Source of the DNA: Apoderus coryli | Lineage: Eukaryota; Arthropoda; Insecta; Coleoptera; Attelabidae | DNA: 64,000 bases | NCBI GenBank assembly: GCA_911728435.2 | Contig: OU452202.1 | Coordinates: forward strand, 7,047,135 to 7,111,134 | Direction of reading: 5' to 3' | Shown: one piece after another, positions 1-10,430 of the stretch | Layout of the letters: each line of letters begins with the position of its first letter | Numbering within the stretch: the stretch's first letter is position 1 | The notes under the pieces: generated by a model | Told to the model about the DNA's origin: nothing | What the model saw: the letters and a program-made list of their open reading frames with translations, nothing else | Database searches by the model: none | Translations under genes and position numbers: made by a program

Positions 1-635
1 GAGTAGAAAAAATTATATAAAAATACTTATGGAAATAACAATGGCAAAGCAGTTCGATGATTTGAACATTGACTTTGCCTAAACTAAATAATGATTTATT
101 CTTCGAATAGTAAACTTTATGGAAACCATTGCCAAATCGAATGCAAGCAACCACTAGGTATTTAGAAAGTCATTGAAGATTCTGTATGCGATGTGGTTAT
201 TATGGTGAAAGCAAACGGATTATTACAGATTACAATAAAAGAATAACGTGTCATTGATCTAAAATTATGTGATTTAAAAAAGTATTATTTTTTGCTTAAG
301 TAAGATGTAGGACATCATCAAATACGCGTAAATTTTCTAATGTACCTATAGAAGCTCTTTAGTTATAGTTAATTTATTAAGGGTCCATAATTAATTATAT
401 TAGTAATTACCTTCATTTTTATTTATTATAATTGTTGAGTAAACTATATGAAGCTTTCCTATAAATTGGAGATATACCTACGCAGTTTAACATGGAGTCC
501 TAACCATCGATCATTAGTGGTCAATATTTTTAAACATATTTTAAAATAAAGTCAGAATACTTGGTTAAAATAAATGTTTGAAGAAATAGTCTGATTATCA
601 TAGTGGAGGAACAAAGACTATAATGAAAAATTGTA
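1..635. other. AT-rich stretch without a recognised gene
   Basis: No open frame here resembles a known protein on either strand. The sequence is AT-rich and shows no clear repeat or RNA fold. Its right edge is the left copy of the 17-bp direct repeat that bounds the ribozyme insertion. Confidence 0.6.
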
Positions 636-652
636 CTAATTAAATTTATGTA

Positions 653-821
653 AAAGAACACATATCTGTACCGTATGTAGTATATACCACAGAATTTATA
701 GAGTTTGGCTGTCAACTATTGACCGATCATCACTGATGAGTCGTGGATCGACGAAACGGCCGTCTGGTGAAAGTATAGTGGTTGACAAACTCTCGAAATT
801 AAGTCTTGTTTTGTTTCTATT
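653..821 (+). mobile_element. 169-bp hammerhead-ribozyme insertion (retrozyme-like), with 17-bp TSD
   Basis: The block is flanked by a perfect 17-bp direct repeat, CTAATTAAATTTATGTA, at 636-652 and 822-838, as expected of a target-site duplication made on insertion. It encodes no protein. Its core, from about 667 to 815, aligns along its whole length with a second unit at 48379-48536. The shared block starts near CTGTACCGT and ends near AAGTCTTRTTTTGTT. It contains one complete hammerhead ribozyme. Short non-coding elements of about 170-400 bp carrying type I hammerheads (retrozymes) are known from animals, and Penelope-like elements also carry hammerheads. Assignment to that class is inferred from size, ribozyme type and the target-site duplication. 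A satellite monomer is less likely because no tandem copy is present. Confidence 0.8.
701..792 (+). ncRNA. Type I hammerhead self-cleaving ribozyme, copy 1
   Basis: All conserved core positions are present. CTGATGA lies at 733-739. Stem II is GTCG (740-743) with CGAC (749-752), closed by a 5-nt loop. GAA follows at 753-755. A minimal stem III (AC 756-757 with GT 762-763) is closed by a GGCC loop. C764 is the residue before the predicted cleavage site, 764|765. Stem I is open. It has an inner helix (727-732 with 765-770, one G-T pair), an internal loop (717-726 and 771-780), an outer helix (711-716 with 781-786) and a further helix GAGTTT (701-706) with AAACTC (787-792). The internal loop of stem I and the stem II loop are placed for the tertiary contact typical of natural hammerheads. 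Self-cleavage is inferred and not shown. Confidence 0.93.
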
Positions 822-838
822 CTAATTAAATTTATGTA

Positions 839-1110
839 GGTATGCGATATATATTTCGAGGGTCTTCTAACACATCCTTAGTCACAGAATCGAAAATTGA
901 AAAAAAAAAACGAACATTATATAATGTGGAAATCAAATTCCATCAAAATTGTCAATGATGTAAGTCACACCATTCTTCTTCATTACACAAGTAAAAGAAC
1001 AATAAACAAATCACTGCTTTTCAGGTACTTATAAAAAAATCATTTAACATCTTCAAATAGAGTTTCTAATTCACTCTAGCTCTGACGGACCGCTTGAAAT
1101 AGTACGGATC
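839..1110. other. No gene recognised
   Basis: AT-rich sequence with an A10 run at 899-910. It lies between the ribozyme insertion and the 3' end of the RTE-like LINE. Nothing else stands out. Confidence 0.5.
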
Positions 1111-2145
1111 AATTCATCATCATCAGCATTTACTCGCTAACGAGTATGAATTACTCCAACTCAGAGATTTCTGTTGTAAATCGTAAGATGGCTAAACAGA
1201 CTGATCCTCGAGCCGCAAATCCTGTCCCAAAATTGACACACCCAATCACCACCACCCACCGGCTGTTATAGATGCGCTACCCCATCGATGCGTTCTCTCT
1301 CCTTTCGATGTTGTCTCTTCGCATCCTCATGTCGTCGACGCTGTTCCTCAAAAATTTGATGGCCCTTGTAAATAGTACGCCTCTATCTCGGTCTGTCGTT
1401 CGCGATCTGATGCCAGTTGTTCTTCACATCTAAGCCACACTTCTTCATGTTGGTCTTAAGAACATCCTTGTACCTCTTTTGCTGCCCTCCCTGATTTCGT
1501 GAGCCAACCTTAAGCTGTGGATAAAGGATTTTCTTTGGAAGGCGTTCCGTTGGCATGCGGATTACATGGCCAATCCATTGTAGCTGGTGCCTGACAATCA
1601 TAGCCTCAATGCTAGTTGTTTCAGCTTCCTCCAGGACGCTGATGTTTGTTCGTCGGTCATGCCATTTAATTCCAAGAATTCGCCTAGGATATCGTTGATG
1701 GTACTTTCCTACGGTTTGTAAATGCCTCCGATAAGTGGTCCATGACTCACATCTATACGTAAGGGTATGAACTATAATAGCATTATACACTCGCAACTTA
1801 GTTCGAACGTAGATGTTATGATTATCGAAGTCTCTCGTGTCAGACGGCCCAAAAATGCGCTTGCCCATCTTATACGATGCTGAATTTCATCATCGATATC
1901 TGCGTTCGACACGAGAATGCTGCCGAGGTAAGCCAAACTCTCGATGTTCTGAAGTCTGTCTCCTTAACTCGAATATGTGGTGGAACAGCGGCACAGATTG
2001 ATGCAGGCTGGTAGAGAATCTGTGTTACCTTTATATTCAGTTCAAGCCCGATACTCCTGTATGCGCTGTTAAATGCATTTAGTCTATATTGAAGATCTTC
2101 TTCTGTATCAGCTAGAACAACAACGTCCCAGCTTGCAGTCTACGA
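1111..2145 (-). mobile_element. RTE-like LINE, 3' part (RT C-terminus to 3' tail), broken
   Basis: On the minus strand this begins near 2145 with a degraded YADD-region remnant that reads VVVLADTEEDLQ. It continues through YLGSILVSNADIDDEIQHRI in another frame. The longest open piece (1868-1383) contains TKLRVYNAIIVHTLTY, ESWTTYRRHLQTV, HQRYPRRILGIKWHDRRTN and LQWIGHVIRMP. This is the thumb and C-terminal region of LINE reverse transcriptases of the RTE/BovB-like type. Near 1250-1150 a C-terminal finger (DWVCQFW..C) is decayed, and the copy at the end of the window keeps it better. The element ends in a TGATGATGATG-type tail at about 1113-1125, as RTE-type elements often do. Frameshifts and stops show it is a dead 5'-truncated copy. 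The clade call is from recalled similarity. Confidence 0.8.
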
Positions 2146-2194
2146 AGGTTGAATAATCCGCCGCCATCAAATCTGTAGACACCGTATCACATAG

Positions 2195-2745
2195 GTATAG
2201 GTAGTGACTTCGGGTGAATGAAGGCCTTTCAACATGTTTGCGTTTTGGATTTGTTACACTCCAGTAACGACATTTCTGTTTATTGATGTCACTACTGGGG
2301 TGGAAATGAGCCTCGTTAACAAACAACTCACTTCGTTAATGAACTGAGGCCTATACCTGGCATCCTTAGACCTTAATCCTTGAAGCAATTGGATTTTGTA
2401 AAGGTGCAGTTTAAGGTCTCTTTCCACAATTCGATGCAATGATAATAGGTATATGCCCATTTAAAACACTTGTGCGCTTACAAATGGAGACGATTTACAC
2501 ACTTTACGGATATGATCGTCCTTGATAACCTTTGCTACCCGGGTTTCGCGTTATCCAGTGTTGAAAGCGGTCTTCTCAAACTTTTTCCTCAATTTCCGAA
2601 TAATGGGAACACTTGGAGCATCATGTATATTATGCAAACCGCGATCACTGCAAAATTTCCTCCGTGCTATAATCGCCAAATCAACGTTTTTGTAACATTC
2701 TGGCAGATAGAAGGCTTAATAGAAGCGATCCTCAGCGACAGAATT
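2195..2745 (-). pseudogene. Mariner-like (IS630/Tc1/mariner) transposase fragment
   Basis: The minus-strand frames give, in order, an N-terminal HTH-like part (YKNVDLAIIARRKFCSDRG, then PSVPIIRKLRKKFEKT), a middle part (RIVERDLKLHLYKIQLLQGL) and the start of the DDE domain (NEAHFHPSSDINKQKCRYWS followed by TNPKR). In intact relatives the last block reads DEAHFHLxGxVNKQN, so its Asp is replaced by Asn here. Stops and one frame change separate the blocks, and the C-terminal half is missing. The fragment stops against the RTE-like LINE near 2150, which may have replaced the rest of the element. The + strand open frame across 2470-2859 is its shadow. Confidence 0.78.
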
Positions 2746-3930
2746 CCTAAAAAACAAACTACAGCCGACACCGCATCCCTCCGTTTGTTATCGCATGCGC
2801 AGAGAGCTGTATATAAACCTTCTTTGTACCTTGAACAAGAATATATTTACAAAATTTAAATTCCTTAAATATTTTTAATTTATAAAAGTTGGTGCATTTC
2901 TTAAGTGGATTTAGAATTTCAATAAAGGAAAATAAAAGTCCAATCTCGACGAAATAAGTTTAACATAATAATCGAAAAGCTTAGAGAAATGTTTTTATGT
3001 ATGCACACGTTTAAAATAGTGTTTTTGCAAGAAATTCACATGACAAAGAATGTTTTTTAATTTTTATTGAATAAGTTAATAATGAGCGTTGAGTGAGAGT
3101 TGATTTCCATATTTAAAAATAGTGTACATATATACTGTGCGCTAAAACTAGTTAGTAGGTACTAAAAGTAAACACGATTTATTGTTTAACTGTGTTAAAA
3201 ATTTGGTTGCTTAGTTTGCAGGGATTAATTAAATATAAGTGTTTTCTTAAACCACTACATGTGTAATATTTTTGAGAAAAGATGGGTATTTTTTAACAAT
3301 CGAGCTTTATAAATAAAACAATAGGTCCCATTTAAATTAGAGAAGTTGATACTCACTTCGCGAACACCCTGTCTACCCGTCGAACCCAAAATAGGTAATG
3401 TATTTAGTATGCAAATCTCCATTAGTATCCGAATGCCGATTTTCAAGTTGAGAACCCAACGGCCAGTTACAAAACTTCTAATATATGGTAGGTATACAAA
3501 AATCACCGTGTATATTATAACAATAATGTAATTAGGTGTAATTGAGTAAGTAGATTTGGGCAAAGTTATGGCACTAATGCTAAAAAATTGACAAGTAATT
3601 AAACGATAAGTTAATGATAAAGTAACTATTTAGATTAAATTGCAAAAATGTTTGAATAACAAAGTAAAACTAGGTAACACTTTTAAGTAATATACCCACA
3701 GAACTTAGTTGTACTTAAGACGTAACAAAAACGTCATTACCTACAGCTGATTGATGATCTTCATTACGTGAACAATTTATTTGTTCTTTTTAGAGCGCGA
3801 AATTACAATGTTACCTATTACGTAAAAATATCAGTTAAAATCAGTAATAACAAGATAATGTTCACCTCCATACAGTGCTGCTATTATTTATTATTACATA
3901 AACTAAATAAAAATCAAATTATTTGGTAGT
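2746..3930. other. Mostly AT-rich spacer with one unexplained GC-richer block
   Basis: No recognised gene. A TATA-like GTATATAAACC lies near 2809-2819, just after a GC-richer CGCATGCGCAGAGAG; it could be a promoter or a decayed LTR, with no further support. Minus-strand 3500-3355 has higher GC than its surroundings. It encodes ILNTLPILGSTGRQGVRE and ends at a good donor-like GTGAGTATC, but I recognise no protein in it. The rest, including the last 400 bases before the Nudix gene, holds nothing I can name. Confidence 0.4.
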
Positions 3931-3977
3931 GACAATGACAATCGTTAGTGACAATTCATCAAAGAAAATTACTTGTA

Positions 3978-4727
3978 ATGATCAAAAAATATAACAAAAA
4001 CGATATGTTCCTGATTTCACGCGTTGTACTTCGTATAAGTACAGGTCAAAGATACTCCAGTTCTTATTGCCCGGAACAAGTTTTTAGTGAAGAAAATTTG
4101 AGAAAAACTATAGCAAAATTCGCTAGTTTAAAGCCGATAATACGGGTGACTCGGCAACCACCCAAGAAAGCAGCTGTTTTAATACCGCTTTGTGTTGTTA
4201 ATCAAAAGGTGTCGCTACTATATACACTACGGGCGTCGCATTTAAAATCGCATAGGGGGCAAGTTAGCTTCCCTGGAGGTATGCAAGATGTAACAGACAA
4301 AAATTTGGAAGAAACTGCTCTTAGAGAAACCAAAGAAGAATTGGGATTACAAGAGAATAATATTCAGATATGGGGAAGTGGTAATATGATAGTGACGCGA
4401 CTAGAAACTTGTGTAACCCCGGTTATTGGAAGAATATTAACAGATATAAAATTAGATAAATTGAAAATTAATCCACGGGAAGTTGAAGATGTTTTTACAG
4501 TTTCATTAGAAGACTTGTGTGATCCAAATAATTTAAGATATACTCAATTTAAAGACTCTTACTCGACACCAACGTTTCTCGGTGGTAAATTCAGAATTTG
4601 GGGGTTAACTGGACTCATAACAAATATGTTTTTAAGCGCACTTTTGCCACATAAAGCATATTCTCACCAAATCAAATTCATCCCAAGTATAAAATGTACT
4701 AAAAGTATGAGCAAGAACCATGTATAA
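3978..4727 (+). CDS. Nudix hydrolase, mitochondrial CoA-diphosphatase-like (NUDT8-like)
   Basis: A single-exon open frame of 249 codons from the first in-frame ATG. A second ATG at 4005 would give 240 residues beginning MFLISRVVLRISTGQRYSSS, an Arg/Ser-rich start without acidic residues that looks like a mitochondrial presequence; either start is possible. The core has the Nudix box, GGMQDVTDKNLEETALRETK then EELGL, at about residues 100-124. It fits GX5EX7REUXEEXGU and supplies the metal-binding glutamates. Just before it, SHRGQVSFPGG is the signature of CoA-pyrophosphatase-type Nudix enzymes (NUDT7/NUDT8, bacterial NudL). Such enzymes split CoA, acyl-CoA or oxidised CoA into 3',5'-ADP and phosphopantetheine. 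There is no C-terminal peroxisomal tripeptide (it ends KNHV), which with the presequence favours NUDT8 over NUDT7. The frame is intact and an AATAAA follows at 4785. Confidence 0.93.
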   Translation: MIKKYNKNDMFLISRVVLRISTGQRYSSSYCPEQVFSEENLRKTIAKFASLKPIIRVTRQPPKKAAVLIPLCVVNQKVSLLYTLRASHLKSHRGQVSFPGGMQDVTDKNLEETALRETKEELGLQENNIQIWGSGNMIVTRLETCVTPVIGRILTDIKLDKLKINPREVEDVFTVSLEDLCDPNNLRYTQFKDSYSTPTFLGGKFRIWGLTGLITNMFLSALLPHKAYSHQIKFIPSIKCTKSMSKNHV

Positions 4728-4784
4728 TATTTTAATTGTAAATCATAAAGTAATTTGCTAAATAATTGTACGTAATATAGTTTA

Positions 4785-4790
4785 AATAAA
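4785..4790 (+). terminator. Candidate polyadenylation signal of the Nudix gene
   Basis: AATAAA lies 58 bases after the stop codon, in an AT-rich 3' region at a usual 3' UTR distance. It is the first canonical signal after the gene. Confidence 0.6.
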
Positions 4791-6590
4791 AACGGTTTGC
4801 AATACAAAAATATATTGAATTTTGTATTAGATGTTTCAAAAATTTTCGCGCATGAGTAATAGAGGTGGTTACATGACATTAAACAATTACTTACCACTCA
4901 TTTGGAATTAATTAAATAGGTATAAACAGCTCTGGTATAGGTAAATATTGTTTGTTTATCTGAGGTAAATAAATATATAAAAAAAACTTTGTTAACCTAA
5001 GCAGTTCGCGGGACAAGTGACAACTGACAGCCACGCTTGATTGGTCGGACGCAAGAAACGCACTGTAAAAGATGAAAGTTCGTCCGTTCCAGTCCGTTTC
5101 ACTTACGTTACGTCATGCGTTTACGTTCATTTATAAACAAGTGTACATAAATTCTACAGTTGATCTTTTTGCAGTGCGTCTCCGCTTACAGTCTGTCAAA
5201 CTATAAATCCAGCTTAAATCTTTATGTCAATATAGATTTAATTTAGGATGATTACTCATTCTACGGGTTACTGTTACTGGATATAATGGATTATAAATGT
5301 TTCATGTCATTCGTTTACACACATCCAACATGAACAATTATTAAAAAAAATTGACACAAAATTCTGTTTAAGACGCCAGGCACTAATTCCAAAATTTGGG
5401 AAGGAATTGTAAGTGTTCTATATCATGCAGTTCACAAGTTATTAAACCTTGAAGTCATTGCTAATTGTTAAACATAATATGGAGTATAACTGCCAATTCT
5501 GTTGACATTCCAGAAAAATGCATAGTTTACTGTTTTATTTAAATCCAATATTTCTCATGTATTTATTTATCTCAAAATGCATTATTTTATTAGAGCATTG
5601 TTTTGATAAATGAGAATATTGTATTATTTATGGTTATATTGTTTCTACAACTTTTTCCCAACACTAAAACACGCATGACAAAGAACTAAGCTTCCAATTT
5701 CTACACAAAAGATTGAGAACGTGTATTTCCCAGAGTGGCGTTATTTTGGCAGGTTAGGTAAAGTAGACGGAGGTTATTTCAAATTTTTCTTTTTATGTCC
5801 TAATATGCTGCTCAAAAGAGACCTGATACTGCGTACCTATATCAGCTAAAAATCTGGTCACTTTAGCTTAACGGTAGCCAAATTTTTGTTTACTAGGTAT
5901 ATCTTAATCGAAGCGGATTTTTCTTTCAGTCCATGAGGATGCAGTGAAACCAGGGACTTTTGTAGAACGGACCATTTCCACAATTACTTTCAGGAAATAA
6001 TCTGGTCGTATGTTTTTCTAATCAAACATACCTATCACTCGTGCTATTTTTGGCAGCGTATACTTTGAAATGTTTCAATGTTATTAGCGTGATAGGTATT
6101 GTTATACTAATGATTATCTTATTCGTAACAGTTTTAGCCAATCATAACGTCCGTCGCATCGCACCAGCAACCAGTTTGATATTTGTTACATTCAGATTTC
6201 GTTATCAAATTTGACAACGATTAAGTAGTTTTATTTACTGTGTTTAATTAAATAACATATATTTTTTCCTAAAGAGTTTATACTTAGTTGATATCTATTT
6301 TAATATACTCACAACATAATCTAGTCAAATATTATGGTACTAGTAGCAAAAAGACCCTATCTCTATCTTGATATCACCTGACTTAATCAATAATCATGTC
6401 ATTTGGCAGCAATAATACTGCAGTTCATAAAGTAACTACCTATAGAAATTTAACTCGTATGACGGTTTCGAAAATAATGTAAAGACCATTTGACACGGTT
6501 ACAGCATTGTCTTTATAAAGACGATAGTTATAGATTTAGTGTAAAATTTTGAACTAAATATATAAGTTTTTCTCGTTACTAATTCAGTTA
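4791..6590. other. Intergenic, with a CpG-containing block at about 5000-5220
   Basis: No coding region recognised. About 5000-5220 is richer in CG dinucleotides than its surroundings and contains ATTGGTCGG (an inverted CCAAT-like box), which could mark a promoter or non-coding first exon. No exon joins to it within the window, so this is only a suggestion. The rest is AT-rich and featureless. Confidence 0.3.
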
Positions 6591-6595
6591 GTTAT

Positions 6596-6631
6596 ACCAC
6601 AGCTAACATACAAATGTATGTTAGCTGTGGT
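6596..6631. repeat. Perfect 16-bp hairpin palindrome
   Basis: ACCACAGCTAACATAC (6596-6611) is followed by AAAT and then its exact reverse complement GTATGTTAGCTGTGGT (6616-6631). This would make a 16-bp perfect stem with a 4-nt loop. It could be the joined termini of a deleted inverted-repeat transposon or a small hairpin; nothing else supports either. Confidence 0.85.
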
Positions 6632-6839
6632 TACACCTTGTTCGAATGTTTGGTACATGAGCTATTTTCAGCACAGATCTAGGATCTGATGTCAAAAGTG
6701 ATTGTTATAACACTTTTCTAAACCTAATGTTTAATTAATTTTGGTCTAATAAATGAATGAATGAATCACGGAAATGTAGTACTTGCAATGGCTGCAGCTG
6801 CAACAATGAACGTTATTTTCTGACAAATAAAAAATCATT

Positions 6840-7270
6840 CACCGCATAAATTAGCGCATTTTCAGTCAGAAAATAGAACATCTTCTACTTGTTTTAGTTG
6901 CTATTTTGACCCCTTTTCCACTATTTACGAATGCCTTTGCAGGTATGTTTTTTATGATACATATCATAGGTTATGTTCTAACAAAGCTATAAATAACTAG
7001 TCAATATTTCTGCTATATATCGGAAATATGTTTTAAGTTTTTAACCCCTTTTACACTCTTTTCGAACGTCGATGTGATATAATTTTTTTTATGGTTAATG
7101 TGTTCGGATAAGTTTAAAAAGTATGAATTTTTAAACCCCTTGCCTACGCTCAATGTTTCCTAAAAGTTAATCAGCACCAAGACATAATCATGTAGTATTT
7201 TTCTACCAATTTTGGTTTAATTATATTAAGTGGTTTTAGAGTTATCGTCGTAGGTATCGAGTTATCGTTA
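6840..7270 (+). repeat. Dispersed repeat family R3, copy 1
   Basis: The block around CCTACGCTCAATGTTT, followed by AAAAGTTAA, CAGCAC and TTTGGTT..GAGTTAT, recurs in inverse orientation at 19735-20020. Both copies also contain a run like CCCCTTTTACACTCTTTTCGAAC. No coding capacity. It is probably a non-autonomous or decayed transposon, family unknown. Confidence 0.65.
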
Positions 7271-7330
7271 AACCAAATTCTTTAAAAGCTTTTATAATTA
7301 AAACTTCAATGAATATAGAGTGGAAATATA

Positions 7331-7900
7331 TTTTTTCTACGACTGTCTTTAAATGCCTCTATTATATATGATCAATCAAAATTTGAAAATCTAGTACATT
7401 GTAATCCTGTTTTTCATATCTAAAAATGCACGGGCAAATTTCCTGGTAATGACAAAAGGTTATCAAAAATCACCATAACAACGCCTACAATAAGATACAT
7501 AAACAAATCAAATTGACAGTTTAAATTATTTCGCTAATTTCGAATGTTTCAAAGCTATTTATACAATGAAAAACAGTGAGAGTAATTAGTAAATATAGTT
7601 TAACACCACCTAGTTAATTTAATACTTATAACTCCTCGTATTTAGGCTTACTCCAACAGGGCGAGTATAGATAAGTTTCGAAAAACAAGTATTTTCCAAA
7701 AAAGTATGTTTAATTTATTCAAAAGCACACTCGCATCCTGTATATTAAAACAGTCGTAGAAAAAGTATAGTGTGAAACTCGCATGAAATGACCATTTCCT
7801 ACTCATATGATTTGCAACACTCGCCTGCGGCTCATGCTGCAAACGATCATACTCGAAGGAAATATGTCATTTCATGTTCGTTGCACAATATACTACATAT
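7331..7900 (+). repeat. Dispersed repeat family R2, copy 1 (MITE-like)
   Basis: The longest copy of a family also found at 15670-16110 (same strand, internally deleted) and 24033-24295 (inverse). Shared marks are CTACGACTGTCTTTAAATGCC at the left, AAATTTCCTGGTAATGACAA, AGTTTAACACCACCTAG and TCATTTCATGTTCGTTGCAC at the right. TTCTACGACTGT (7335-7346) is repeated inverted as ACAGTCGTAGAA (7750-7761), so part of the unit is bounded by inverted repeats. There is no protein coding. Confidence 0.75.
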
Positions 7901-8432
7901 TTCGAAATGATTGATTAGAAACTGATCGGAAATATACAGCAATAAGCAGTTTTATGACACTTTCAAAAACATCAAAGCACTCTCAAAAAATGTGACATTA
8001 ATTTAGAGTATACAATTTAGCTAAGATATCCAATATACCTAATACTAATAGGGTCAAATTATACAAAATAAATTGTTGTGTAAATAATAACAAACTTTTT
8101 AATATTATGGAAGTAGTAGTTATACATAACTTGAACGCAGCAAAAAAAAATCAGTGTTCAAAAGGCGTCCACGATGGTTTCGAAACGGGGGCTAAAATAT
8201 GAAAAATGGATTTAAATTGAAATAGGTTTAAAAGGAATATCTCTGATCCTAAAATAATTTCAAAATTCGTGAGTATAGAGCGCCGCCGGCGCCGGTTGGA
8301 CTTTTTTAAAGAGGTCGTTATAAATGGCGTTCGGTGAAATCTGAGATCAAGGAGGCAATTTTCAAAAGTATAAATATTTTAACAAAATGCTGCCGTTTTA
8401 GATACCACAGGTAACGAAATTTAATACTAAAA
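7901..8432. other. No gene recognised
   Basis: AT-rich. A GC block CGCCGCCGGCGCCGG sits at about 8281-8295, isolated and unexplained. Nothing coding was found up to the TA that flanks the Tc1-like element. Confidence 0.5.
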
Positions 8433-8434
8433 TA

Positions 8435-9754
8435 CACTGCTCAAAAAAAAATAAATAAATAAATAACACTTTTGGATAACCCTGTAACTTTGTGGCTTGC
8501 TGTTATTAACAAATGAAAATTATATTTTCATAATGGATTTGCGCACTTTATTTTAGAGATTTGTTAAATAATAAACGTGATTATGCTTATTTATGCGAGA
8601 TAAGTATAATCTTCCACAGCAAATACAAAACATAAAATGATTGAAAATATTGTAGTTGTTGAATTCATTGTCTATATCTTAGTGAGATAGAAGTCTTTCG
8701 TGCTATAGCTTGCAAACCATTAACTCAAAATGGTGTAATAATTTGACAAGTAGCAAGAAATTTTAATCGCAGTCCGCCAGTCATCAAATGTGTGTATGAT
8801 CGCTATAGAGACTGGACGATATAAAAGACGAACCGGAGAAGGTCGAAAGCGCAAAACTACACAAATTCAAGACTGATATTTAGTAGTTTCTTCTTTGCGA
8901 AAACGAATAGCAACAGCAAAAGACCTTCAAAGTACACTTAGGACGACTCATAAGGTAACCATTTCTGATCAGACTGTTAAACACAGGGTACGGGAAGCAT
9001 ATTTAAAATCAAGAAGACCGGTACGAAAACCTGTTTTAACACGACATCATAAAACTATGCGATTAAACTTTGCGTGTGATTGCAACTTTGACAATGGAGA
9101 TGGTTCGGTAATTTGGAGGCAAAAACCGATCTTGTAGGGCCAGGAAGTATTACAGCTGCAAGATATATAGATATTCTGTCAGATTACGTTATTCCTGTAG
9201 CATATGGTATAAGCCCTTATTTTGTTTTCATGCAGGATAATGCATGGCCTCATACTGCTTAACGAGCATGAAATTCGTAAAATGGATTGGCCAGCGATAA
9301 GCCCTGATCTTAATCCAATTCAATACTTATGGGATATATTGGACAAACGTATTCGATGTCGTCCAAATCCACCTCAAACCCTTTATCAACTAACACAAGC
9401 CCTAGTCGAAGAGTGGGCAGTGTACCACAAGAAGACATTCCGAAGGCTCGTGAGAAGTACACCAAGAAGTCATTCGTGCTACTGGAGGAGACACGCGATA
9501 TTAACACATATTGGTTTTCAGATAGCGGAACATTGCCATTAAAAAATCTTTTCTTTTTGTTAATCGCACTTTTATTTATATTGTTAATCTTAGTTTAGGT
9601 ACGAATAAAGCATTAGTTGAAAGTTCTATTAATCGATTTATTAGAAGAAAATACATATGTGTCTTTTAGAATATAAATGTTCATCTGTATATAACTATCA
9701 TTTAATAAGTTACAGGATAATCCAAAAGTGTTCCTTTAATTTTTTTGAGCAGTG
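8435..9754 (+). mobile_element. Tc1-like DNA transposon, complete ends, dead transposase
   Basis: The element is 1,320 bp long and flanked by TA on both sides (8433-8434 and 9755-9756), the target of Tc1/mariner elements. Both ends begin CACTGCTCAAAAAAA and share AACACTTTTGGATWAYCCTG further in, giving a terminal inverted repeat of about 50 bp. The left copy carries a small (ATAA)n expansion that lengthens it. It inserted in intergenic DNA downstream of Clic. Its transposase is described separately. Confidence 0.92.
8740..9545 (+). pseudogene. Tc1-like transposase, inactivated
   Basis: Pieces run in Tc1 order across frames. There is an HTH region (RRTGEGRKRKTTQIQD, stop, then LRKRIATAKDLQ), the second HTH (VTISDQTVKHRVREAYLKSR) with RRPVRKPVLTRHHK, a damaged first catalytic region near 9075-9130, and YFVFMQDNAWPHTA for the second Asp. 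The third catalytic region is MDWPAISPDLNPIQYLWDIL, where SPDLNPIQ normally leads to WD.L. Stops follow the first HTH, QDNAWPHTA and other points. The usual VFSDESRF block is missing or scrambled. Intact Tc1 transposases have about 340 residues. Confidence 0.88.
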
Positions 9755-9756
9755 TA

Positions 9757-10424
9757 TCAATAAATATAATTAATCAAACATAATATGAAAACCTTTCACT
9801 TATTAATTTAAGTGAAAAGTTTTAAACTCTCCGCATTTTTCGGTTTTACGGGTTAATTTTAATAACAATGAATTTTTTCTAGTTTAGGCTTAATTTTACT
9901 CATTTTTCAGTTTATATTGTACACATACAGTACATTTACAATGCCAAAGGGGCACCAGTTTATATTACAATGACAACAAAAAATTACAATTTTAAATCCA
10001 CTATGCCACAAAATTATTTTTCTTTTACAATTAACGCCATAAAACTATAGTTACTGCACCCGCCACATGTGGCGCTTCTGTTAATACTTAAACTTAATTA
10101 ACATTGTACATAACATACTGGTAGTTGTTCTTTGCTGCAGTTCAGTTAGAAGTTTTTATATTAAAAATGATAACATGTAATGGCATTATCAGTGTTTGAT
10201 ATTCTATACAGAATTGTAATTATTATAAAGACTAAAAGTACCGTGGAGTGAGTTCACGAATAACATGCATACATATTAAAATCGTAAATATGAGAAAATT
10301 GTTTTAATTATATACGATTAAAGTCCATATCAACGTTAATATTGGAAAATAAAACAAAGATAATAAAAAAATATATCCATTTTAAGAAAAAAAAATAGAG
10401 GAATAGTTATTAATTTATTAAATA
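9757..10424. other. Intergenic, downstream of Clic
   Basis: AT-rich with no recognised gene. It lies between the Tc1-like element and the presumed 3' end of the minus-strand Clic transcript. Confidence 0.45.
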
Positions 10425-10430
10425 TTTATT
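10425..10430 (-). terminator. Candidate polyadenylation signal of Clic
   Basis: AATAAA on the minus strand, about 410 bases after the Clic stop codon at 10840-10842. Other AT-rich variants lie nearby, so the true 3' end is uncertain. Confidence 0.35.

Noticed and set aside
2470..2859. 129-residue + strand open frame
   Set aside because: It is the reverse strand of the mariner-like transposase relic, and its product matches nothing; the minus strand gives the recognisable motifs.
3948..3977. Upstream start of the Nudix gene at 3948
   Set aside because: The codon there is GTG, not ATG. The first in-frame ATG is at 3978, and an out-of-frame ATG at 3935 does not join the frame.
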